Assembly (NCBI GenBank): GCA_004213235.1
Contig: SHAI01000174.1
Span: 1-5,110, forward strand
Direction: 5' to 3'
Source: Parvularculaceae bacterium
GTDB lineage: Bacteria; Pseudomonadota; Alphaproteobacteria; Caulobacterales; Parvularculaceae
Length of the DNA: 5,110 bases
The position numbers were made by a program, and so were the translations under genes. This document shows, piece by piece, positions 1 to 5,110 of this stretch. Below the pieces are notes generated by a model. It was not told where the DNA came from. It ran no database searches and saw only the letters and a program-made list of their open reading frames with translations. Position 1 is the first letter of the stretch; every line of letters begins with the position of its first letter.

Positions 1-97
1 TGCGTAGGGCATCAACGTTCCCTTTGAGATAGCCTTGAATCGCGGTTGTTCCGGTTTTTGGTGATCCGATGTGCAAGATCAGCGTCTTGTCCGTCAT
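1..97 (-). CDS. Sulfotransferase family protein, N-terminal fragment (runs off the left edge)
   Basis: Only the first 32 codons are visible, starting at the ATG on 97-95. The peptide begins MTDKTLILHIGSPKTGTTAI and contains the 5'-phosphosulfate-binding loop of PAPS-dependent sulfotransferases (HIGSPKTGTT, residues 9-18), directly after a short beta strand, as is normal for the family. Such enzymes move a sulfuryl group from PAPS to a hydroxyl or amine, here probably on a glycan given the neighbours. The start codon overlaps the stop of the upstream gene as ATGA, and a GGAG lies 8 nt ahead, so the start is well supported. It is the last visible gene of the minus-strand operon. The acceptor-binding part and the 3'-phosphate-binding motif are outside the window, so substrate and intactness cannot be judged. 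Confidence 0.85.
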   Translation of the reverse strand, partial: MTDKTLILHIGSPKTGTTAIQGYLKGNVDALR

Positions 98-1017
98 TTT
101 TGCCGCTCCAGAATGCGCCGCGAATTTTGCATTTCGCGGCGAAACTTAGGCCCGCGCCTAACAGATAAGATATGTTTGCAATAGCGCACCAACAAGGCAT
201 GTCGATTTTGCGCCTTTAGTCGATCCAGCATTTCGCGTTGATAGCGTGGAGTGGTATGACGCGCGCGCATTAAGCGGTAAAATTGGGTCTGCGTTAAAGT
301 GCCCTCAATGCAGCCTTCGATCACGGGTTTCAGCACACCCATATTGGCCCATAACGACGCGATCCGATGACCCATAAATCGACATTTCATCCGGACAATG
401 TTGTCTGACTGAAACAACGCAGCATGCATAGCGTCCAGCGGCGCAGTCGGATCATAGAATAAATAGGCCTTGTTCGCCTGTGCGATCATATTGGGAGCAT
501 AGCCATAGCGGTTGTTGTAATCACGCTTCCAAGCCTTATGATATCTTGTTTCCCAAGACGTGACATCACGGTCAAGGGTCGCTTGCGGGCTAATGCAAAT
601 CACTGTGGCACCTGGCGCGGCTGCAGAAAAAACCGCTGCCGCGTAAGCTCCCATTGAAGCTCCGTAAAACACCACTCGTTTGAATTTATCAAAGAAGCCG
701 TCGTCACGTAATCGATCAAAGAAATCATGCACTGCTTCATCGCGGTACCAGGTCCAGCCATGCGCCATCAAACCCAACACGGACCAGCCGCGCGATGTGG
801 TGTACCCAAACCCCCACGGCATCCGATCTTCGCCGCGCTCATATACGTGATCGAGATTGTCGAATGTTACGACCAATGTGTCACCACGGCGTACAAACAA
901 CGCGGAGTGCTGATCGCCGATATCTTCGAAAAATCCTTCCTTCTGGCCTAAGTCGGCCAAACGAGCCCGCCAATCTTCGCGGGTTTCTTCAGGAGTGGTC
1001 GCGGGGTCTGCGCTCAT
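94..1017 (-). CDS. Alpha/beta-hydrolase-fold protein, second of a tandem paralogous pair (307 aa)
   Basis: The sequence shows a nucleophile elbow FYGASMGAYAA with Ser121 after a strand (RVVFYG), an acid candidate Asp189 in LFYDP, and a His candidate at 217 in FMGHR. This is the order expected of an alpha/beta-hydrolase Ser-Asp-His triad. There is no signal peptide or membrane segment, so it should be cytoplasmic. The C-terminus is strongly basic. It aligns without gaps to the upstream neighbour, about 45% identical by hand count over residues 41-140, so the pair arose by tandem duplication. From memory, relatives in Rhodobacteraceae are often labelled 'phosphoadenosine phosphosulfate reductase', but no feature of that enzyme is visible here and I do not adopt the name. 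Esterase, acyltransferase or deacylase activity on a glycan is inference. Its start overlaps the upstream stop as ATGA (weak AGAG ahead), and its stop overlaps the sulfotransferase start the same way. Confidence 0.85.
   Translation of the reverse strand: MSADPATTPEETREDWRARLADLGQKEGFFEDIGDQHSALFVRRGDTLVVTFDNLDHVYERGEDRMPWGFGYTTSRGWSVLGLMAHGWTWYRDEAVHDFFDRLRDDGFFDKFKRVVFYGASMGAYAAAVFSAAAPGATVICISPQATLDRDVTSWETRYHKAWKRDYNNRYGYAPNMIAQANKAYLFYDPTAPLDAMHAALFQSDNIVRMKCRFMGHRIASLWANMGVLKPVIEGCIEGTLTQTQFYRLMRARHTTPRYQREMLDRLKAQNRHALLVRYCKHILSVRRGPKFRREMQNSRRILERQK
106..109 (-). promoter_or_regulatory. Ribosome binding site of the sulfotransferase gene
   Basis: On the minus strand GGAG stands 8 nt before the ATG at 97-95. 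It lies inside the end of the upstream coding sequence and is the clearest Shine-Dalgarno match in the operon. It fixes the start of the sulfotransferase despite the ATGA overlap. Confidence 0.6.
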
Positions 1018-1895
1018 GTTGCGGCTCTGGATTTGCGGCGGCGCCTAAAGGCGGCGCGAAAAAAAATCTGCAACTCTGGCCGGTTACGCGCTTCTAGATA
1101 GCTTTCCATGTTTGCACGGTACATGTAAATATCTTTGCGATTTCGGATCATCTGGTAAAATAATGCGGGCGTCAGAGTCCCGTTGATTGCTTGCTGCATC
1201 ACCGGCTTCAGCCGGTCCATACGGCGTAGCACCAAGGCCGATCTATGCCCCAACCCGAATCCGTGCAATGGTATGATGTTGGAGCCATGCAATCGGTCGA
1301 TATGATGAACATCAAGATTTAAAAACGGATCATAGACCACAAAAACCTGTGCAGCGCTTGCGGTGTGCTCGGCCGCATCCGAATAAGCCAACGACCAGTC
1401 CTGACGTCGCCCCTTGTTGAACCGTTTTTCCCATGGGACCAAATCTGCGGCCAATGTGGTTTGAGGGCTGAACGCAATCACCGTGGCATTTGGTGAAAGA
1501 TCGCAAAATGTCAGCGCGCCGAACCCGCCCATCGATGTGCCGCAAAATGCAACACGGTCGAACCCGTCGAAAAAACCTGCGTCGCGTTGTTGCTCCATCC
1601 AGTGGATCAAACGCTGGTCACGAAACCACGTGGGACCTTGGGCAAAGATACCCAGATGGCTCCACCCGTTGTCGGCGCAGAATTTACCGGCCCAAGGTTC
1701 GCGCGCCAAATGCCGACCACCCGCTTCAGCCAGGTTGTCAAATGTCACCACTAGCTGATGTGCGCCCCGATCAATGAAACACGCCGCATGATTGCCAAAC
1801 TTTTGATAATATCCTTCATGTTCGCCTGCCGGAAAAATGTCGCGATACCAGTTTGGTACAGTGTTCAAATCAGGATCAGGTGGGGTCTCCGACAT
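1014..1895 (-). CDS. Alpha/beta-hydrolase-fold protein, first of a tandem paralogous pair (293 aa)
   Basis: This is a paralog of the next gene, with the same layout: elbow FCGTSMGGFGA with Ser121, Asp189 in VVYDP, and His217 in GLGHR. All three sit at the same residue numbers as in the partner. Shared blocks include LVVTFDNL (48-55), GFFD (107-110) and ATVI (137-140). Those blocks and the triad are conserved while other positions differ widely, which suggests that both copies are under selection and may differ in substrate. The C-terminus ends in an Arg/Lys-rich stretch after an FYQMI helix region. No signal peptide or membrane segment is seen. It starts 5 nt after the stop of the glycosyltransferase-methyltransferase gene, without a good Shine-Dalgarno, so translation probably depends on coupling. 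Its exact reaction is unknown; a serine hydrolase or acyl-transfer role in glycan modification is the best guess from fold and context. Confidence 0.85.
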   Translation of the reverse strand: MSETPPDPDLNTVPNWYRDIFPAGEHEGYYQKFGNHAACFIDRGAHQLVVTFDNLAEAGGRHLAREPWAGKFCADNGWSHLGIFAQGPTWFRDQRLIHWMEQQRDAGFFDGFDRVAFCGTSMGGFGALTFCDLSPNATVIAFSPQTTLAADLVPWEKRFNKGRRQDWSLAYSDAAEHTASAAQVFVVYDPFLNLDVHHIDRLHGSNIIPLHGFGLGHRSALVLRRMDRLKPVMQQAINGTLTPALFYQMIRNRKDIYMYRANMESYLEARNRPELQIFFRAAFRRRRKSRAAT

Positions 1896-1900
1896 TTACG

Positions 1901-3550
1901 TTACCGTTTATGGATTACCGCGACTTGGTCGCGCTTGCGCTTGTTATATCCCGCCTGGAACACGAAGCAGCCCGAAATATCGGCCCGCAACGCGTTAAAC
2001 TGATCTTGCACCTGCGGATCGGTATGTGAAAACACGCCGTCGCGTTGGTAGATCTGGAACAGATCGGCAGTTTTAGTGATGCCTTTTTGCTCCATCATTC
2101 GGGGCTGCCAGCGCAGGTCTTCGACAATATATAGCCCGCCAGAATTCAGCCGCGGAAACAGTTCCAAGAACGCATTTTGTTGGTGATGCGAGGCATGACT
2201 GGCATCATCAATGATGATATCCATATCGGGCATGCTTTTAGAGGCTTCATTGATGTTTTCGCGCGTATCCATGTCGCAGCGGAAAAACTTGAAACGATCA
2301 TGTTTAAACCAAGAGAAGTCTGAAACATCCAGCCCGTGCACTTGCGCCTTGGTGAAATATTCCATCCACATGCGGATTGATGGTAAATCCTCAGTTTTGC
2401 GATCTTTGTCGATGCCATGTTCGGGGCCGCCAATCAGTAATCCCATTTCAAGAAAATTGATTTTTCGTCCACGAAACGGCAGAAATAGCATCTGATACAG
2501 CTCAGTATAGCGGTGCTTGGTTGATCCTTTGTCCGATCCATAGCTATCAGCCAAATCTGTTAGATTCATCTGACCACGTCCCACGCGCTCGGCGGCAGGC
2601 AAACGTTTTGGCACGGCGGCAGGCACCGGCGTGGACGCGGCTTCAACCTTGGCGGCGGCAGCTTCCTTCATCGCCCTTGGCATCGGCAGAGGTGCCTTTG
2701 CCGGATCAATCGCATGCTTTACAAGCAGCTGTCCCAACAGGCTCTTGCGATGTGGTGCGCCACCTTCTTTCTCGACCAGTCTTGCCCGCATCCGGCGTCC
2801 GTAGAGATGCACTGAATAGGTGTTATCGGTGATGTAAGGCGCTGTATCAAAATTGCGTTTCAGCATCATCCGGCGATCTTTGTAGGTGAACGGATATAAG
2901 CCCTCTTGAGGTAGCGCGTGCTTCGCCTCGCCGGTTTTGTGAAGGAAGTGCGTAACGGCATGCGGACCCCAAACGCCCCACGGTTGCTCGCTTGCGTGCA
3001 CGGGATTTCCGGCATCACGCGCCTCTTCCAGTTCGCGGGTATACTCGTCTCCATACCACGTGGGTATCGCGTACTCGTCTGACGTGAATTCCAACAACTC
3101 ACCCAAAGTATCACAATCCTGCGGCAGGCCCAGAACGCCTCCGTTAATGTGTTTTACGCTTTCCCAACCGTAGAAATGCCCATTGGGTGTTTCGAATTTT
3201 TTCATGCAATAGGCATCGGTATCGGCCCAGATCGTGTGGCTGCTTTGCGCCAACATTTTGTAGCGGAAAATATCCGAGTGCAGCGCAGGGCTGCCGGTAC
3301 GAGCATGGGTTAATACGTTGTAATCAGGCAAAACATCATCGGCGCTGGCCAATTCAATGCCATCGGGGACATTTTGCAACTCACCATAGTGATACAGTTT
3401 CACATGATGGCCTGCGTCCACAAACGACTTAAGGCATAACTGTTCTAGAAAACTAAGCGGGCCTTGCATCCACAAAGCCGCGATTTGATAGTCTTTGCTC
3501 ATCTGCCTATTTGCTTCGGCTTTGCGTCGGTTATTGTCTACGTTTGGCAT
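1901..3550 (-). CDS. Two-domain glycosyltransferase (DXD, GT32-like) / SAM-dependent O-methyltransferase fusion (549 aa)
   Basis: The N-terminal domain (about residues 20-275) has IAALWMQGPLSFLEQLCLKS, then a helix with HSDIFRYKML (91-100), and the metal/nucleotide-sugar motif WADTDAY (108-114). This order is typical of GT32-like sugar transferases that use a nucleotide sugar. An Ala/Pro/Lys linker spans about 283-326. The C-terminal domain has YGSDKGSTKHRYTELY (337-352), SAM motif I NFLEMG (365-370), HGLDVSD (405-411), DDASHASHHQ (448-457) and GGLYIVED (471-478). That pattern matches the MycE-type metal-dependent sugar O-methyltransferases, in which the DDxSH Asp/His and the later Glu-Asp act in metal binding and catalysis. 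One protein may thus transfer and methylate a sugar. It is the first gene of the operon. Start: the first ATG has GGA 5 nt upstream. An internal ATG at residue 17 (3502) fits where family homology begins, but its AGG is only 3 nt away, so the start is uncertain by 16 residues. Confidence 0.85.
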   Translation of the reverse strand: MPNVDNNRRKAEANRQMSKDYQIAALWMQGPLSFLEQLCLKSFVDAGHHVKLYHYGELQNVPDGIELASADDVLPDYNVLTHARTGSPALHSDIFRYKMLAQSSHTIWADTDAYCMKKFETPNGHFYGWESVKHINGGVLGLPQDCDTLGELLEFTSDEYAIPTWYGDEYTRELEEARDAGNPVHASEQPWGVWGPHAVTHFLHKTGEAKHALPQEGLYPFTYKDRRMMLKRNFDTAPYITDNTYSVHLYGRRMRARLVEKEGGAPHRKSLLGQLLVKHAIDPAKAPLPMPRAMKEAAAAKVEAASTPVPAAVPKRLPAAERVGRGQMNLTDLADSYGSDKGSTKHRYTELYQMLFLPFRGRKINFLEMGLLIGGPEHGIDKDRKTEDLPSIRMWMEYFTKAQVHGLDVSDFSWFKHDRFKFFRCDMDTRENINEASKSMPDMDIIIDDASHASHHQQNAFLELFPRLNSGGLYIVEDLRWQPRMMEQKGITKTADLFQIYQRDGVFSHTDPQVQDQFNALRADISGCFVFQAGYNKRKRDQVAVIHKR

Positions 3551-3860
3551 ATTGATCCGAATTTGGCCAACATTTTCAATGTATCGTCATTGGAAGGATC
3601 ACAGCAGTGATTATTTGGGAAATGAACACACTACCCCCTTCATCAACATGCAGCTCTTCGGGGATATATCGCAGCGTCAATGTGATCGACGGCTCAAAAC
3701 AGACGCCCCCTCAAATCACTCCTCCCTTTACCACTGGCTTTAGCTCATGCGGCCTCTTAGTTAATAACAAGCTACGTTTGGATAGGCTCTGAATACGAAA
3801 GTTAGTCACCATTTTGTATGGCTACTAAGGTGACTGCTGGCGAAAGCTCTATAATAACTG
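3551..3860. other. Intergenic region upstream of the minus-strand operon
   Basis: About 310 bases with no supportable gene. It should contain the promoter of the minus-strand operon, but I could not find a -35/-10 pair with good spacing. It is more AT-rich than the coding parts, with several short chance frames on both strands. The only structures seen are an inverted repeat at 3804-3835 and an isolated TATAAT on the plus strand at 3850-3855. Confidence 0.5.
3804..3835. repeat. Short inverted repeat AGTCACC / GGTGACT
   Basis: AGTCACC at 3804-3810 is perfectly complementary to GGTGACT at 3829-3835, giving a 7-bp stem with an 18-nt spacer. There is no T-tract, so it is not a terminator. It could be an operator half-site pair about 260 nt upstream of the operon start, or chance. 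Confidence 0.35.
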
Positions 3861-4097
3861 TGGACTTGTCGCGTTTACATTCCGGTCTCTGAACTCATTT
3901 ATGCGGCCTTTTGTTCGAATGCCAAGGGGCTTTTGCCACCTAGCGATGAGTGACGTCGGCGCGGGTTATAAAAGCCATTGATATACTGGAAGATCGCACC
4001 TTCTGCCTGACGACGTGTGTCTCATTTGTTGCGCCAGATCAGCTCAGCCTTGATGGATTTGAAGAACGTTTCAACCCTCGAATTGTCGTAACAATTA
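3861..4097 (-). mobile_element. Remnant of an IS3-family insertion sequence (3' end only)
   Basis: The segment holds the last part of an IS3-type transposase frame plus about 38 nt beyond its stop. TGGACTTGTCGCG, read on the plus strand from 3861, is in the right place to be the terminal inverted repeat on that side, but no matching second end exists in the window, so this boundary is a guess. The other boundary lies near 4097, where transposase similarity ends abruptly. The upstream orfA/orfB portion is gone, so the element cannot move by itself. Confidence 0.6.
3899..4096 (-). pseudogene. IS3-family transposase (orfB), C-terminal remnant with internal stop
   Basis: Read on the minus strand from 4096, the frame gives NCYDNSRVETFFKSIKAELI, then WRNK, a TGA stop (4024-4022), and continues in frame as DTRRQAEGAIFQYINGFYNP, RRRHSSLGGKSPLAF and EQKAA, ending in TAA at 3901-3899. 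This is the well-conserved end of the DDE integrase core of IS3 orfB proteins. The Glu of VETFF is the third catalytic residue, while the two catalytic Asp residues lay in the missing upstream part. Homologs usually have Trp where the TGA sits (TGG to TGA), so the stop is a nonsense mutation and not a frameshift. Only about 65 codons remain of the roughly 280-300 usual for orfB. It is dead, and useful mainly as the scar of a rearrangement that cut into the plus-strand gene beside it. Confidence 0.85.
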
Positions 4098-5110
4098 CGG
4101 CATTACGCCCACGATTGATAAAACGCTTACTGACTGAACGGGCGGTCGCCACGGGCGCTACGGGCGTGAACCCGGAATTTTTTTCCAAAAAGGGGATGGG
4201 CAAAAAATTCATCCAAGTTGGGCGCGAGCTCGCCGCGACACGGCTGTTGCCCCCTGGCGGTACAGTCTTGCGTGGGCATGTGACCGATATCAGCAAAGCG
4301 GTGCTATGGCGGAATATCGGTATAAAATCCCATGCGGCGCAGGGTGGTGCTGGTATCTCACCAGAAACCGGTGTGAAATTGTTGATGCTGGACAGCAGCG
4401 AAGCCCAAAACTCTCCTTGGCTACAGCAAAAATACGCGGAGTGGCTGGCGACACTGCCTCCGGCGGCGCAAGAACGGTCAATCGATTTCATGGGGCTTGA
4501 GCTGTATCGAACATACTCGCTGGGCACGTTGTTCTACGCATTGAACCGAAACTTTTACATGTCGCCCGGATGCGACCGCCAGATCATTCAGAACCTGGTC
4601 TCTGCACCGCCTCGGCTACGGTATGATTTTCATTACAATGATCGCCTCTTGGCAGCGACGGTACCTACGTTTTTAGACATAAGCTATGCACGCGGAAACG
4701 ACGACTTAACCCGCAGCGATCGCCCGCCGCTTGATGCCAACCCCGAGACATATGGATTACAAAAAACCTCCGCGCAAAAAACCGCGCAGCGCCCCTCCAA
4801 ATCGCCTCACACTGGCGAGCAAATACGCACTCCTTTGCTGCGCAGTGTTTTGCCCGGCGGTAAGACCTTATGGATGAAGAACGAAGCAGCCCAGCCGAGC
4901 GGCTCGTTTAAAATTCGAGGGCCTAACGCTTTTCTCACCCGTAATCCTGTGCCCAACAAAGTGGTGACCTCTGCGTCCACTGGCAACCATGCTATTGGCC
5001 TTTCAATGACTGCAACAACCAGAGGCCTGTCCGCTGAAATTATGGTGCCCCAGACGACACCGAAGACCAAGCTTGACGCTATTCAACGGGCGGGCGGCAC
5101 TATTAATCTA
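4098..5110 (+). CDS. 5'-truncated, 3'-incomplete fusion: asparagine-synthase-like C-terminus joined to fold-type II PLP enzyme
   Basis: A single plus-strand frame (codons in phase with 4088) stays open to the window edge. About 4098-4696 encodes segments such as VLRGHVTDISKAVLWR, YAEWLATLPPAAQERSIDFM, and SPGCDRQIIQNL followed by SAPPRLRYDFHYNDRLL. This looks to me like the C-terminal part of asparagine-synthase-like amidotransferases (moderate certainty). The glutaminase domain and SGGxDS ATP motif are absent, probably lost at the IS junction. About 4697-4828 is a Lys/Thr/Ser/Pro-rich linker. From 4829 follow TPLL, NEAAQPSGSFKIRG (probable PLP Lys codon 4910-4912), SASTGNHAIGLS and VPQTTPKTKLDAIQRAGG, the N-terminal signatures of threonine dehydratase-like PLP enzymes (high certainty). 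There is no ATG, GTG or TTG between 4652 and 4834, so the PLP part is not an obvious separate gene. The first in-frame ATG is 4196 (GTG at 4166), neither with a properly spaced Shine-Dalgarno. Whether it is expressed is unknown. Confidence 0.65.

Noticed and set aside
12..200. A 62-codon frame on the minus strand
   Set aside because: It overlaps the sulfotransferase P-loop and the end of the 307-aa gene in another frame, both of which are much better supported.
3576..3711. A start-less minus-strand frame of about 44 codons with a protein-like composition (contains IPEELHVDEGGSVF)
   Set aside because: It has no start codon, is bounded by stops, and matches no family I recognise; it could be a gene scar, but evidence is too thin.
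3495..3792. Two overlapping short plus-strand frames in the operon upstream region
   Set aside because: Neither has a ribosome binding site or recognisable motifs, and one overlaps the start of the 549-aa gene antisense.
3850..3855. Perfect TATAAT on the plus strand
   Set aside because: No -35 box is found at 16-18 nt spacing, and downstream on that strand lies only the antisense of a dead transposase.
4039..4527. A 162-codon open frame on the minus strand
   Set aside because: It lies antisense to the plus-strand coding frame that continues into clear PLP-enzyme motifs, and its own translation shows no recognisable family; treated as a shadow.
4752..4877. A 41-codon plus-strand ORF starting MDYKKPPRKK
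   Set aside because: It is out of frame inside the linker and PLP coding sequence, has no Shine-Dalgarno, and looks like a by-product of the Lys/Pro-rich linker codons.
4807..5070. An 87-codon frame on the minus strand
   Set aside because: It is antisense to the conserved PSGSFKIRG and STGNH motifs of the plus-strand enzyme.

Overview
The window reads like an accessory surface-glycan region from an alphaproteobacterium, most likely a marine Rhodobacteraceae (Roseobacter-group) member. This is inferred from the style of the proteins (the 'HIGSPKTGTTAIQGYL' sulfotransferase P-loop, a tandem alpha/beta-hydrolase family common in that group, an IS3-type transposase tail) and not from any marker gene.

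Positions 1-3550 form a compact minus-strand operon, read right to left. Its first gene is a two-domain protein: an N-terminal DXD sugar transferase (GT32-like) joined by an Ala/Pro linker to a C-terminal metal-dependent SAM O-methyltransferase. Five bases downstream come two tandem paralogous alpha/beta-hydrolase-fold proteins with identically placed Ser-Asp-His residues. A PAPS-dependent sulfotransferase follows, of which only the first 32 codons are in the window. The last three genes are joined by ATGA overlaps, so they are probably translationally coupled. The set (transfer a sugar, methylate, hydrolyse or acylate, sulfate) suggests decoration of an exported polysaccharide or glycoconjugate. 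This function is inferred.

Positions 3551-3860 are non-coding as far as can be seen and probably hold the operon promoter, though no convincing -35/-10 pair was found. Positions about 3861-4097 carry a decayed 3' end of an IS3-family insertion sequence on the minus strand, with a nonsense codon and no upstream half.

From about 4098 to the right edge there is one uninterrupted plus-strand reading frame. It joins what looks like the C-terminal part of an asparagine-synthase-like amidotransferase to the start of a fold-type II PLP enzyme (threonine dehydratase-like, with clear PSGSFKIRG and STGNH motifs). Its true 5' end seems to have been removed at the IS junction, and its 3' end lies outside the window. 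The IS scar and truncated fusion mark this side as a rearranged boundary of the glycan locus.
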